Source: Ornithodoros turicata
Taxonomy: Eukaryota; Arthropoda; Arachnida; Ixodida; Argasidae
Direction: 5' to 3'
NCBI RefSeq assembly: GCF_037126465.1
Contig: NC_088210.1
Coordinates: 11,182,011 to 11,246,010 of the forward strand
Length of the DNA: 64,000 nucleotides
Position 1 is the stretch's first letter; every line of letters starts with the position of its first letter. The translations under genes and the position numbers were made by a program. Below, piece by piece: positions 32,520 through 43,390 of the stretch. The notes below the pieces were generated by a model. It had not been told where the DNA came from, searched no databases, and saw nothing but the letters and a program-made list of their open reading frames with translations.

Positions 32520-33365
32520 CCTCCAACCTCAACAGTATTGGAATATCCAGAGGCAAGTCGCTTCCACTTCCGAGGGTAAAGGAAGTTTACGGCAGGACGA
32601 CTTAAGAGGGCGTACCAGCTCTCCGCCCCAGTGTATTTCAATTGGAACACATTTTATGCTTTTTCTCGGTAACCACCGTGCAGATTTTAACGCGGGTGGT
32701 TTCACTATAAAGAGGAAGACGAGATGAATCGGATAACGTTTATACATTTCTGATATATGTCGTATTTATTTTACGGCGACGTCACGAATGTGAAAAAATT
32801 GGACAATTTTTCTCCTCCCTCTTTGAACAGGTTTTTATTAAACTTCTATAGCCATTTCGAAAAAAAAAAAAAAACTTCCCATTTACTTTCTCTCGAAATA
32901 TTCCAGGAATCGATGGACACCAAACTTATATGTCTACCGCTTTTCGTTTTTATAAAAAAGCGTGATATATGAGTACACATACACACCGACTGAAAGCATG
33001 TCACTCTGTGGCGCCATCTGGTGACGCAAAGGAGAAACCGCGCGTACCGTATCCATCCGCCGAGCAAGCGGTGCGCATGCGCAGCATGTGGATGGTGTGC
33101 TGGTTCCTGCATCCTCTTTCTCTCTCTCTCTCTCCTCATGATTACTTTCATGGCCCAATGACTTAAAGCGTGGCCTTGGAGACCAGTACAAGAGGTTGCT
33201 TAGCTGCTCGTAAAGGGATTATCCCCTGAGCCTGCATAGTCGTGCCTGTATACAAAGACGGAGTTCAAGGAGTTTTAGGAACTTCCTTCTTCTCTCTCTC
33301 TTTTTTTTTTTTTTTTGAGTAGCTGTTGCTAAATGCAATGCATTTATTTAGGCTGATTGAGTGTA
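32520..33365. other. Non-genic with simple repeats
   Basis: A14 run at 32861-32873, (TC)n at 33117-33134, T18 run at 33301-33316. No supported gene. Confidence 0.4.
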
Positions 33366-33680
33366 AGTATTGAGCCTATCAAAAGGCCGAAAATCATAAC
33401 GCCGAACTATCAGAAGGCAGAAAGCCAAAAGCCCGAAAAATCATAACGCCGAACTATCAAAAGGTCGAAAGCCAAAAGGCCGCAAACTCATAACGCCGAA
33501 CTACGTATCAGAAGGCCGAAAGCCAAAAGATCGAAAAGCATTACGCCGAATTGTCGGAAGGCCGAAAGTCAAAAGACCGAAAAAGCATTACGCCGAACTG
33601 TCAGAAGGCCGAAAATCAGAAGGCTGAAAATGGAAAGGCCAAAGAGACACAGGGGTGAACACCCCAGTGAATGACCACTC
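33366..33680 (+). mobile_element. Solo MULE terminus (AAGGCCGAAA array)
   Basis: Starts GAGCCTATCAAAAGGCCGAA, the same outer end as the right termini of the MULEs at 52378-53225 and 56490-57541 (read inward), then about 20 imperfect units of AAGGCCGAAA-tca / AACGCCGAACTATCA. It ends with GTGAATGACCACTCA, which also adjoins the array inside the 52.4-kb copy. The other end is absent. Confidence 0.8.
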
Positions 33681-33856
33681 ATAATGGGATAATGTAGATT
33701 TTGAAAACGTTTTGTGGAATTAAGTAACTGGAATGCATAGCATTTTGGTGCTCGGAAATAGACTACCCAGATAAGATAAAAAATAAAACCATGATATGAA
33801 AAGAAAGTGTATGGCGGGTGAATGGAATGAACTGTAGAGGAGATGGTATTTCTCTA

Positions 33857-34105
33857 CACTCTTAAAAATGAACTTCACCGCATAGCACGCTCCTAGCCAA
33901 CCATTATCTCGAATGATATGGTTATCTGCCCTGATTTGTTGAAAACAGGGGGCGTACGCCTTTTCTGTGACAATTATGAACAGCATAAGTGTCACAGAAA
34001 TGGCGTACGCCCCCTGTTTTCAACAAATCAGGGCAGATAACGATACCATTCGAGATAATGGTTGGCTAGGAGCGTGCTATGCGGTGAAGTTCATTTTTAA
34101 GAGTG
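33857..34105. mobile_element. CACTCTTA MITE family T, complete, 249 bp, TA duplication
   Basis: CACTCTTAAAAATGAACTTC at both ends, TA at 33855-33856 and 34106-34107. Arms agree nearly perfectly (GGCGTACGCC, TCAGGGCAGATAAC), indicating a young insertion. Confidence 0.93.
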
Positions 34106-35242
34106 TACGTTTGTGAGTCCCCGAAAGTGATTTGGACAAATAACAGTCTGAATCGTTTGCTCTATGCAGAAATAAACTTGCATAAGATCTCTATGACAAG
34201 ATCTGTAGGTTTCTTGTTGGTTGTGTTTTTTTTTTTTTTTTTTTTCACTTCGCCTGCAACTTTCTCTACCGTATAGGGATTATTTTGGAGTCGGAGGCGA
34301 ACGGCGTGATATGGCACGGCGAGCGTGGCGCCATCTACGATCGAGAAAATCGTGAATCAGAGTTGCTCCCCAACTGGTATGGCCTCTTAAGTAAATGCCC
34401 TTTTTTGGAGGCGCCCTAAAAGACTCCACGGAGGAAAATAGAGTCCCTATAAATCCAGATAAGCGTTCTGCGCATATCTCCTCTCTCGGCTACTCCACTC
34501 GGAAAGCCGCATTGGCTACTGCGGCGCCCTCCCTCTTCCCTCTCACTGCCTCCTCTCATGCGTAGAGACGCACTTGCACAGCGTGTTGAAGGCCATGTCA
34601 TGATGCGCGCGATAAGTGTGGCCGTGATGTTCGAGCATTCGCAAAAGTGTTTTGTTATTCTCTACGAACTCCGTTCTTCTCGGAAATGCGAGTTGCATTT
34701 TGCGCACGTATCTATAGAACGAGAAGTTGAAAAACGTTCCGGAAAGGGTAGCAGGGCATGACATCTTGCGCACATGCAATTCTCCCCCTCTGCGTCCCGA
34801 GAAAGCCCGCCGATCACGCGCTATTTAGAGAGCGCGTGCTGTACCTCGAGTGCTATAGCGTTCCATTGACAAGGGAAATACCCGTGCTACCCCGCCGGGA
34901 GCATGCACGTAACTCCACTCAGCGCTGGGCAAAAATTGCTCTCTCAATCGAATTCGCCAACAGATACGCCTATGTTCAGTGTCAAGGGAAATTTGACATG
35001 AAGATTGCTGATCTTGTTATTCTCAGCCATGGAACAGTATATACCGCGTTGCGAGCTTACGATCTTCAGCGGGGGTCGGTGAAAGTCACTATGTTTTTTT
35101 TTTTTACGTTTCATTTTTTTCCTCAAAAGGAAACGAGGACCGGGTGCAGAACGGATTAAGACCCCTGACGATGAACCTGGTCCTCCAGTGGCAGTCACAG
35201 CGATTTTAGCAACACAACAACAGTTTACAGAGCAACATACAT
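34106..35242. other. Non-genic, one shared repeat
   Basis: T21 run at 34225-34246. 34460-34590 is copy 2 of the repeat at 20165-20315. The rest shows nothing; the frames at 34758-35159 are not recognised. Confidence 0.45.
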
Positions 35243-35257
35243 TTTGGACAGTTTTAA

Positions 35258-35531
35258 TAATAATAATTGGGGGTTTACGTCGCGAGACAACTGAGATCAT
35301 GGGCGACTCCACAGCGGTCGGTCTGTGGATTGCTTTTGCCCACCTGAGGGTTCTTTAACGTGCGATGAAAGCTCATCACACGGCACCCCGTATTTAACGT
35401 CTCTCGCGGAAGACGGCGCGTCTAAGCAACTTGTACCCTGCCACCAAGTTGCTGGCGTCCTCGGCCGGGTTCGAACCCGCGATCTCGAGATCAGAAGGCT
35501 AACACGCTACAGACTGAGCCACCGAGGCCGG
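35258..35531 (-). mobile_element. tRNA-derived SINE with LINE-like 3' tail
   Basis: Minus strand: CCTCGGTGGCTCAGTCTG (A box region), GGGTTCGAACCC (B box), a body unlike types A-C (GAGACGTTAAATACGGGGTG, CACGTTAAAGAACCCTCAGG), and a 3' end CTCAGTTGTCTCGCGACG TAAACCCCCAATT with (ATT)n. Perfect 15-bp target duplication TTTGGACAGTTTTAA (35243-35257, 35532-35546). The 3' end matches that of the LINE at 150-4732. It may belong to the Ruka-type tick SINEs, but I cannot confirm the name. Confidence 0.92.
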
Positions 35532-35599
35532 TTTGGACAGTTTTAACAACAGTAGTGATTAACACCAGCAACATTTAACATCAACAGGACAATTGCACT

Positions 35600-36781
35600 A
35601 GTAATAGCTCCAGTCATTCTTTTAATGAATTAGTAACCTAAAGAGATCAATATACCTGCATTCAGCAACGCTTCCATCAGTGCTCTTTTGTATACCCGAA
35701 ATGTTGAAAAAGACGTAAATAAGTGGCTAATATGTACTGCAAAAGTTTGGTAGCAAATAGTCCGTCGCCTGCATGCCATAGTTCGTACGACTATAAACGT
35801 AGGCAGATAAATTAAGCTTTCGTAGTGGGTAGCGTTCTGTTGTGGTTTAACCTAATCGCACCTGAGTATAGAGGCTGTTGTACGCGGATAACCCAAGCTT
35901 CAAAGTGTGTCAATATATATCTTTTGCAGAGCATAAATTGTAGTCTAATTTATCCTGCTAGTTAATCTCCATAAAAACAAACAGTAATAAAGTGTAGGAT
36001 AAATTAGCGCATAATAAAGTGTCCTTCTTAACCATAGGGGAAGCAGATGTTTAATACGACAGGGGGCGCCAATTCTCCTTGCGATTTCTGCTGATACGTT
36101 GTTAATGTGTGTGTTCCCTGGCAAATTTTCCTGAAGCCATACTCCTATAAAAACTTCATTTGTCCTACTCGTTGAAGTTCATCATTACCGATGCGTAAAT
36201 CGATAGTGCTCTTCCTGATTGGCTTATTTTTCGCCGCAAATATTATATATTCAGTTATCTTGACGTTTAGCTTTAACCTATATTCATATTCAACCATGTA
36301 GATAATTCACTAAGGTAATTATTTACCACAATATTTAGGTGATCTAAGGATTTATGACCAAAAAATTCGTTTGTGTCATCCGCGTACATGACAATGTCAC
36401 TTTCGTGCGGAGTATTGATGACAACGAAACGGGGCCGAGAATCGAGCCTTGAGGAACGCCGTATCTTATCACCTCTTTTTTTTTTCTTTGCCTTTGCCTT
36501 TGCCTTCAGCATCTGTAAGGAGTTGTTTGTCTCTTGCAACCAGCTCAGGAGGAAACGCTTGTCACATAGCCTGTAGCATAGTGAAGCTTCTTTAAGGCCA
36601 TGTATACAGAGCGCTTCACCTAAAGTGATAAAAAATTCTAACTGGGGACGTACTCGCCGGAGGATATTGGGAGTTTCGGCAATTACCTTCTGGAAACATG
36701 TGCCACCATTTAAGAGACTTCGGATAATTTTTAATTGAGGGAAATTCATTTTTTGCAATTGAACTAACTTTGCAAATTGCA
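35600..36781 (-). pseudogene. LINE reverse transcriptase relic (YADD present)
   Basis: Minus strand, broken by frameshifts. YGVPQGSILGP (about 36465) is RT motif 4, and VMYADDT (about 36390) is the catalytic YADD box, followed by SLDHLNIVVNNYLSELSTWL and, in shifted frames, LNVKITEYIIF and RIGNDELQRVGQMKFL. This arrangement is that of CR1/L2/Jockey-type LINEs. Below 36000 traces (KHLLPLWLRRTLYYAL) continue to about 35650. At 36475-36500 a T-rich insertion replaces part of the fingers region. No endonuclease and no 3' tail are visible. Confidence 0.75.
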
Positions 36782-37015
36782 AAGCGAACCTCACTTTTCT
36801 TTTTCTTCTTTTTTTCAGAAATATGAAGTCCTTCACGGACACTTTCGCACGCGCTTCTTTGGGAAAATCAAGCAGGCAGGGCTAAATCGTAATTTTTACG
36901 AAGTTTTTTTTTTGATTATTTTTGTTGCGATACTGTGCATAGTTTTTGTTGTGCTTACGGTTATCCGCGGAGGACTTCATATTTCTGTAAACAAAAAAAA
37001 AAAGTGAGGTTCACT
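36782..37015. mobile_element. Foldback MITE, AAGYGAACCTCACTTTT ends
   Basis: Left AAGCGAACCTCACTTTTC, right (complement) AAGTGAACCTCACTTTTT; second matching block CAGAAATATGAAGTCCT in both arms. 234 bp; target duplication not clear. It abuts the end of the RT relic. Confidence 0.65.
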
Positions 37016-37054
37016 TGGCTTGGTTCCTTTGGTCTTACTTTTATTTCAGTAGGA

Positions 37055-37148
37055 GGCAGCGAACAAGTGTCCATTCGTGGAACCCAGCCCTCCCCTTCCG
37101 ATTTGTTTCAGTTTCAGTTTGCCTACCAATGTCATGATGACGTTTCTC
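37055..37148 (-). repeat. ACCTCTACC MITE fragment
   Basis: Complement contains AACGTCATCATGACATTGGT and CGGAAGGGGAGGGCTGGGTT, matching 14283-14360 of copy 2. Confidence 0.6.
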
Positions 37149-37189
37149 ATATACACAGGACTATTCGCCCCATGAGGGTCACTAACTGT

Positions 37190-38075
37190 AAGGTTCCCTC
37201 ACTGCAGCACGTGAAACATTGCCTTAGCAACATAATCGTAATGTTTCTACAACGCATCGTCTCAAAATGCTGCACCAACGTTAAACTAGAGGCATTGTGG
37301 TAACATTCCACAATGCGGTGTGGTTGTGGGAACACACGTTGACGCAACATTTGAACACGTCGTAAAAAAGAAACTGATAAATGACGAGTTAACGTCACGG
37401 GACGTTCCGAAGATTTCATTCATTGTTTATTGATGGGAATTACAGATAAGGCAAGATCGTGCAAACGTTGTGCTTCTGGGAGAACTCGGAGCAAGCGCTT
37501 CGGCAACGCTGCATGCAAGACGTGCAACGTCGCAGCAATACGTTTGTTTTGATGTTGCTGATATGCCTCAGACTTTGCCTAGAGGTAACATTTCTATTAC
37601 ACGTTGCAACTGCGACGTTTCCTCAATGTACCAGTGCAGCATTGCTCTCGCAAGAGAATCACAGCTCTACGGATCCTTTGAAATACAGCAGACACATTAA
37701 TGATATAACGATAGTGCTGCAACGCTAAGCACTGATTTGTGGTGTGCTGTTTGTTATGCACTGCTTTGTGAGCAATGCTATTTCAACATTGCATTAAAAC
37801 TCATTGCCAAACACCACATCAGCTGTGTAACCGCGACATTTAATTCTTCAGTGTAGCACATGCACATTGCTTCGGAAACACAATCACACTGTTAGCTCTA
37901 CGCATCTTTTGAAATACGGCAAAAGCATTGAAATATAGATATTGCACAAACGTTGAATTTACGTTGTTGATTAAGCGTTTTGAATGAAATGCAGTTGCAA
38001 CATCGCATTTATATTGCTTGCAAAACATTGCATCAACAATCAACAATGTAAACGGCATTATACCTGAGTGTAACA
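37190..38075. repeat. Degenerate tandem repeat rich in AACATTGC
   Basis: Repeated words AACATTGC/GCAACGTT and a longer recurring block with TAGCTCTACGCATCTTTTGA (37885-37925), its relative at 37655-37690 and another at 39828-39870. The second block, 39800-39978, ends CCCAGACAGCACAACATG (complement), resembling the CCCRGGCAGCAC ends of the MITE at 58752-58905. Class unknown; possibly a transposon with internal repeats split by later DNA. Confidence 0.5.
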
Positions 38076-38199
38076 TACTGTATAAGTCCCTGGTTGGTTG
38101 TTGTTGGCATGTTTATGGGCTATACCATTATAGCACATCACTATAGATGATGGGCAAACACAGAAGACAGCGTGATGGCTGCAAGCTCTCAATTGAAGA

Positions 38200-38205
38200 T
38201 TTATT
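38200..38205 (-). terminator. Possible polyadenylation signal (AATAAA)
   Basis: TTTATT on the plus strand, AATAAA on the minus strand, 147 bases beyond the stop codon of the candidate three-exon gene. Confidence 0.35.
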
Positions 38206-38351
38206 CAACAGAACAGGAAACTGAAAACATGAGTAGAAAAAGCCAGTGGTCATGCAATGCATGGAGAACCACATTAATCACTTAGAAGGTAGGAGGATAA
38301 GGATAAGGCAGCAATAAGGATAAATGACCGCTGTGTCCGAGATAGGGAAAA

Positions 38352-38926
38352 TCAGCTAATATAGGACCAATATGATGTGGTAACCTTGCATGGCTCGCTG
38401 TAGCTGCGACGCACATTGAAGAATTCCAGAAGTGGGGCTTCAAGGGCAATGAACTTTCGCTGTTTCACTGGGCATTCAAGTGTAGAGGATGCATCTCTAG
38501 AAAATTAATTACCGTTCCTTAGTCATAACTATACCACAACAGGAAGTATTCCTCTACCCTTCAAAGAAGCTAGTAGTTCTCATCGGTTTCTTCTCCTATA
38601 CTGTTCACATCATACTAATGTACTGCACCTGTCCAAATACTCCAAAAATGTCACAAAGTCTGCAGCACGTAACAAATCTAGTGCTCCCATCTGTGGACTT
38701 TGCATACCTGCTTTCAGCTATTTCTGTCATGTCAGCTTGAGTGCCTGGATCACACACACAGACGAAGCAGTCCGGCGGCACTTCAGCACTGGAAGGCCCC
38801 TAAAATTAAATTTGTTGATGTTGAGAAAATCAGTACGGGACAAGTGGGATGACATAAGTTAAATGGAATACGTCATCGCTATATTATAATTTATACATCA
38901 GTGACACCTGCACATACCTGAGACAT
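38352..38926 (-). CDS. Candidate small three-exon gene, 81 codons, unidentified
   Basis: Three minus-strand segments join in frame: exon 1 38926-38918 (MSQ, donor CTCAG|GTATGT), exon 2 38799-38708 (30 codons plus two bases; acceptor ATTTTAG|GGG, donor AGCAG|GTATGC), exon 3 38496-38352 (acceptor TTTTCTAG|AGA, stop TGA at 38354-38352). Junction phases 0 and 2 fit exactly. The product has a cysteine pair DCFVCVCDP and a C-terminal half KFIALEAPLLEFFNVRRSYS; no known domain, signal peptide or membrane span. Upstream of ATG the frame stays open for 13 codons after a possible acceptor AACCAG, so exon 1 may be internal. Exon 3 could alternatively splice at CATGCAAG|GTTACC. AATAAA lies 147 bases downstream. 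Confidence 0.45.
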
Positions 38927-39351
38927 TGTGTTGAACTCGTCACCTCGGTGAAGCAAAATCACTGGTTACTCAACGATACTTCTTGCTTCTGCTTCTTGCT
39001 TCGGACGTCTTCGCAATTCGCCTTCTACGGCATCTTCGTAGTCATCGGCAGCAAAATGAGCTCAGCACACACGGCACGACTGCTGTATCTAATAGCCGAG
39101 CGCTTCGAACCACATTCGCCTTCGCGCACTCTCCTATGGAATCTTGTGGTAGAAAACGCCCGTCGTCGAAGACGAACGAAGATGATTTTTGCATCCCCGA
39201 ACACCAAAACTACACCAGGCACATGTAGGTCTCTCGAATACGTGACACAGCAGCCACAGACATGTCATTCACTTCCATTTTCAACTTCGCGCGACCAACA
39301 TGACCACCCACGACGTAAACAATAAACGCGATAACACAGACGGTCTTGCAG

Positions 39352-39420
39352 ATGGCGCGGCGGATCGTAGCTCGTAGCGGCGAAGTAGCTGAATGCTTTA
39401 TTAATGTAGAAACTATGAAA
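39352..39420 (+). CDS. Candidate divergent first exon, 23 codons, unidentified
   Basis: ATG in CAGATGGC followed by MARRIVARSGEVAECFINVE and TMK, ending at a good donor GAAA|GTGAGC in phase 0. It would be transcribed away from the three-exon gene, sharing a promoter between about 38.93 and 39.35 kb. No later exon has been found, so it may be chance. Confidence 0.22.
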
Positions 39421-39799
39421 GTGAGCGTCACTTATAAAATGGCGTTTAGCTGTAAGATAATGTGCGTCAACTTTGTTCTCTACAAAATTAGCTCTCGCGT
39501 GGTAAGGGTTGACCAATCCCTGGGAGCCCTGGACCCGAAACCCAAGTTGCTCTTTTTCGCCGTTCGTGTGCAGCACCGTCCATATTCCGGCAGTCTTCAA
39601 AATATTTATGCCTAAAAAAATATGCCGAATTGAGAAGTAATTCTTTCCGTGTGTTATCAAGCAATTATGTTGTGCACGATAGGGGGCCAAAATATGGGGG
39701 TTATTTTTCCCTTTAAGGTTCCGCGAATAATTGCCTGATCCTGGCTCCTCGCAAATTCACGAATTACTGAGCCCGCGAATTTAACCACTTATACTGTAT
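39421..39799. other. Intergenic with a pogo-like end
   Basis: 39725-39790: complement begins TACAGTATAAGTGGTTAAAT and continues with repeated TTCGCG/TTCGTGAATT words, like one end of a pogo-type element. Other end not found. Confidence 0.4.
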
Positions 39800-40017
39800 T
39801 CAACATTGGTACATCATCGCAATGTTAACTTTACGCATACTTTGAGACATAGCGTTAACATTGAAACAAGTATATTGCTACAACGACGAATGAGGGCGTG
39901 AAACATCGCTGCAACACTTCAACGTTGAGGTAACATTGATGCGACACATTTGCAACATGTTGTGCTGTCTGGGCATACTTCTTCCTAAGTGTAACTTAAT
40001 AAACATCTTGTTCATCG

Positions 40018-40291
40018 ACTACAGGAAATAAATAAATTCGGAAGTCTGAATTCCCACCCATAAGACTAAGAAACAATCAAGGCAAAACCATGTTACTTTT
40101 AAACTTCTAAATATCGGAGCTTTTTTGTTGTGGTTTTGGCGCGCCTTGGGGCCGCCGACCAAGCAGGCTTGGAGGCGCCCATTTTGAAAAGAAACAAACA
40201 AACGTGGTTGATGGATTTGAAAGATTCGATTCGCTGTTTTGGCCAATGGGATGATTCGAGGATTCGCGGATTCGGGTTGGTACGTCCCTAG
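40018..40291 (-). mobile_element. Interspersed repeat with GGATTCG arrays, copy 2 (inverted)
   Basis: Minus strand: TAGGGACGTACCAACCCGAA, GGATTCG words, GCGAATCGAATCTTTCAAAT, then TTGTAGTCGATGAACA-like end. Matches 11300-11850 and 63780-64000. Confidence 0.6.
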
Positions 40292-41934
40292 TTTATAGCA
40301 TTCTATTCGCACGCGGCACCTGAGATAGCCCTTTGGCGCCCCACCTCCATGGGAATTTTGTGCCCCTTTCAGAAATTCAAGGGCTCTACCAACCCTTGTA
40401 ACCAGCCTCCCGCCGCCCCTGCTGCTGAGAGAGCTCCTCCTCCCTCCTCCACCTCCTCCCTTCCCTTCTTCCTCCTCCCTCCTCGTCCTCCTTCCATTCC
40501 TCTTGTACTGTCCATCCCCTGGTCCTGACCATGTTTATTCCCTAAATTCAGTGATGCGTTGCTTAGGTCACATGCTGTGCTGTATTCAGCAAAGAGGCGA
40601 CCGCTTGCCTACAAAAGCAAGCTCTGGGCGATGACGTGCCACATAGGCTAGGCGCGGTGGATGCCCAAGACACATTATATTCCTACCAGACAGGCACAAA
40701 GGAATGAAACAGGATGCAATACTTCCTGGTGCCACGTGTGTGTTTTGTCTCCGGGATTGCGGAACTGGAAGGCGCTTTTTATGTCCATCTGTGTTTCTTC
40801 GCAGTACTTCCTCCTTATCCAGTGGCTCACTGCGCTCCCGATGTGTCATTCAGTTCACAGTACACGTTGTGAACACTGACACACCACGGGCTTCTTCTTC
40901 TTTTTTTTTTTTTTTGTGCTTCATTATATTGGAAAACCGGAACCGATTGCTGTGGAACTATTGACGTGATAACGTATTTCAGAACTCGAGTGATTTGGAG
41001 CTTTTTTTTTCTAGTTCTGCCCGCCTCCATGAATTTATAGCAGCTCTAGGGTGTTTAGTATAGCTTTTTTTTTTATTCATACTGCATGCGCTGCCAGTCG
41101 GCATGCGTAGCAGGAAGGGCAGTTACAACACATAAATTTCAAATGTGACAAATAAACGGAGTATATACATGCCTGTGTACATTCATTTACATGCATCTTG
41201 ACACTCATAACATCTAAATGCGCGACCCAATGAGCTGACCCAATTTTAGCGCACCCGAAGAACGTGGTTTATGGTGGGCGCAAACGCAGGCAAGCAGGGA
41301 CAGTTAATGGCTGGCAAGTACTTGCAGCATCATCGAGTGGCAGCTGTATGGCACTTGATTTCCGCGTGAAGCTAATTAATAATATAATGACTTTATAATG
41401 ATTGGCCTAGACGCCCAGTTTATTTATTTTACCCCAGGGGCCCTTACGGACCCTACAACTGTAGGTCGTATAGATGGCATTATTAAATGTGTGACGCTGC
41501 ATGTTTGTTTTTTTCTTTCTTTCTCAGCGGTGAGGGTGTTTCACCGGTGGTATGAAATTAACTTGCTCTGGTCTTTCTCCCTTCCGCGTCCTCCTCATTC
41601 CCATTCCTCATACTTCTCTCATCCCCCTCTCTCAAGTGCTCCTTCTTTACCTGCCGACAAAGCTGAAACGGGCAAGACGAGGAACTTTAGCGAATCACTG
41701 TCTTCGGTTCCGGATCTTGCCATGCCTATATAGCAACAACGAGCGTATGGAAGACTCACTGAATTCGCTGGACGTGGAAGATGATTTCCGCCATCTTCTG
41801 CTCGGATCTGTGCTTGCTCTCGTTGGTGGATCCGGATTCGCACCCTCCGTTCCAGATTTTCTTGCTCCGTAGCAGATCCGGATGCTTGGTCCAGATTGAC
41901 CTGCAGTTCGCGCGTTCGCCATTAAAGGGATACG
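40292..41934. other. Non-genic; simple repeats only
   Basis: CTCC-rich tract 40430-40510; T14 at 40902-40915; TTTC repeats at 41508-41524. Overlapping frames at 41398-41872 and 41619-42183 carry no motif. Confidence 0.4.
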
Positions 41935-42118
41935 GACATGAATCTGTACGTTCTTTCCAGACGAATGTTGGCACAGTTCTCCCCGAAGTACTAACCCCCC
42001 TCCCCCCTGTCCTCCACTCCTTCCTCCTCTCCTCTCTCCATCTGTCCACGTCTGTACGCCGCTCATAGCCACAGTTGCTTCGCGGCGGTATAACACTGCA
42101 TTAAAAAAAAACTCTACA
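41935..42118 (+). mobile_element. SINE type A, 5'-truncated
   Basis: TTTCCAGACGAATGTTGGCA onward, GCCGCTCATAGCCACAGTTG, CTTCGCGGCG, A8 end. The tRNA head and first part of the body are absent. Confidence 0.75.
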
Positions 42119-42403
42119 TTTTTGGTTCCACGAGTAGTGCATTCCGAGGTTCGCTGAATGCCTGCTTCACCCTTCGCCGACACGAGCGGTTAATTCATTA
42201 TCGGCATCTTAATTCATTGGGGTTTGAAATTCCCGCGGAGAGTGACGTATGAGCGACGTCAGTGTGACGGTATTGTGACGAAACAAGGCCGTCCTTTGAC
42301 TTCGGTCGCTCTTTCAGCTGAATTCTTTGTGCCCGCCTGCAGGGGATACGTGAGGAAGAGGTGTGGTCATCCCGTCGGAACGTCACGGAACAGTGCGAAT
42401 ATA

Positions 42404-42625
42404 TAATGACACTTGTGGAAAATTCGACGCCATATGTCCTGCCTCTACTACTGCAGAACTCTCATCGCCAGAAGTGAAGATGTCGAGAAAGAACTCGAAA
42501 ACACGGAAAAGCAAGGCATCGTTAAACCAGTTCAACGCCCAATGCCCTGGTGTGCCGTCATTGTACTTGTCGTCAATCCGTCCGGAGATATGCCCAAATA
42601 TGCGTCCAGCTTACAATATTGAATC
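42404..42625 (+). pseudogene. Ty3/gypsy LTR retrotransposon RT fragment
   Basis: VEKELENTEKQGIVKPVQRP, then MPWCAVIVLVVNPSGDM, is the N-terminal part of gypsy reverse transcriptase (family pattern: E.L..ME..G.I..V..PT.W..P...V.KP.G). A shifted-frame VENSTPYVLPLLLQN precedes it. No protease, YVDD box, integrase or LTR is recognised nearby. Confidence 0.7.
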
Positions 42626-43190
42626 TCATCGGTGATTCTTGTGCAGAAACGCTAACACTACATTAACTGCGCACATTATCCTGGTCGTTTCAGTGCAAAG
42701 TGCGCCGCGTTTCGCTGGCCGTTTAAGAACTGCCTACACTGGCCAGTGTAACACCAGTGTTGCTCCCACTACACCGAAAATATCGGCTGTGTGCACCGGA
42801 ACGACGTTAAAATTTCGGCAAGTTGGGTCATTACATGTGCTATGTCGCCTGTTGATTGTCCTTTTGTCGTTTCTTTTACCAATTTTAGGGAATAATATAG
42901 ACCGTGAACACGGCGCTCACCTCATGTCGCCTCTCCCCATACTACAGTCTTTCCCTGGCATTCCCGGTTGTAAACTCTCCGTCGTTACGAGTTTTCTACA
43001 TACATTTTTCTACATAGGACCCCCTCCGGCTTCATGACTTGCGACGCTCGTCTGCCAGATAGAGACAAGACTGAGCATGCACCAGCCTGAGGTCCAACAA
43101 GCTACGGAACGACCTGTGACTTTTGGGTTGCCAACCGGCCAGTGTCTAAGCGACACCGCCCGTTATTCGTTGCTCGTCCCGACTGACCGT
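42626..43190. other. Non-genic, nothing recognised
   Basis: A 132-codon frame (42639-43037) has hydrophobic stretches but no recognisable domain; it may be more gypsy debris. Confidence 0.35.
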
Positions 43191-43194
43191 TGAA

Positions 43195-43275
43195 AAGGAA
43201 TATACCGTCCTTTAGGGATATACCGTCCAGGGATATATACGTTAGGGATAGGGATATACCGTCCAGGAATATACC
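43195..43275 (+). repeat. Tandem GGGATATACCGTCC array
   Basis: Five or so imperfect units of GGGATATACCGTCCA. One more AATATACCGTC unit follows the SINE fragment at 43388. The SINE appears to have inserted in the array. Confidence 0.65.
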
Positions 43276-43280
43276 ACCCT

Positions 43281-43390
43281 TAGAAGTCGGCCCAGGACGC
43301 ACATTCCCCTAGGGCGTCAGTCGTGACGTTGCCCACATACGTGAGGCCGACAACGGCAAGCCCTATCACCACCACCACCACCACCACCAA
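43281..43390 (+). mobile_element. SINE type B, 5'-truncated
   Basis: AGAAGTCGGCCCAGGACGCA, GGCGTCAGTCGTGACGTTGC, GAGGCCGACAACGGCAAGCC, then (CAC)n at 43366-43388. Tail identical in plan to 27400-27654. Confidence 0.8.

Noticed and set aside
20940..38926. Joining the 38.4-38.9 kb exons and the 20.9-kb exon into one gene
   Set aside because: Orientation and phase 0 would allow it only if exon 3 uses the weak donor CATGCAAG|GTTACC; a 17-kb intron full of transposons is possible but there is no direct evidence.
39265..39690. 141-codon minus-strand ORF above the candidate three-exon gene
   Set aside because: No domain; overlaps the possible divergent exon; likely a chance open frame.
42639..43037. 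132-codon plus-strand ORF after the gypsy RT fragment
   Set aside because: Considered as an envelope or integrase remnant, but no motif supports either; left as unclassified.
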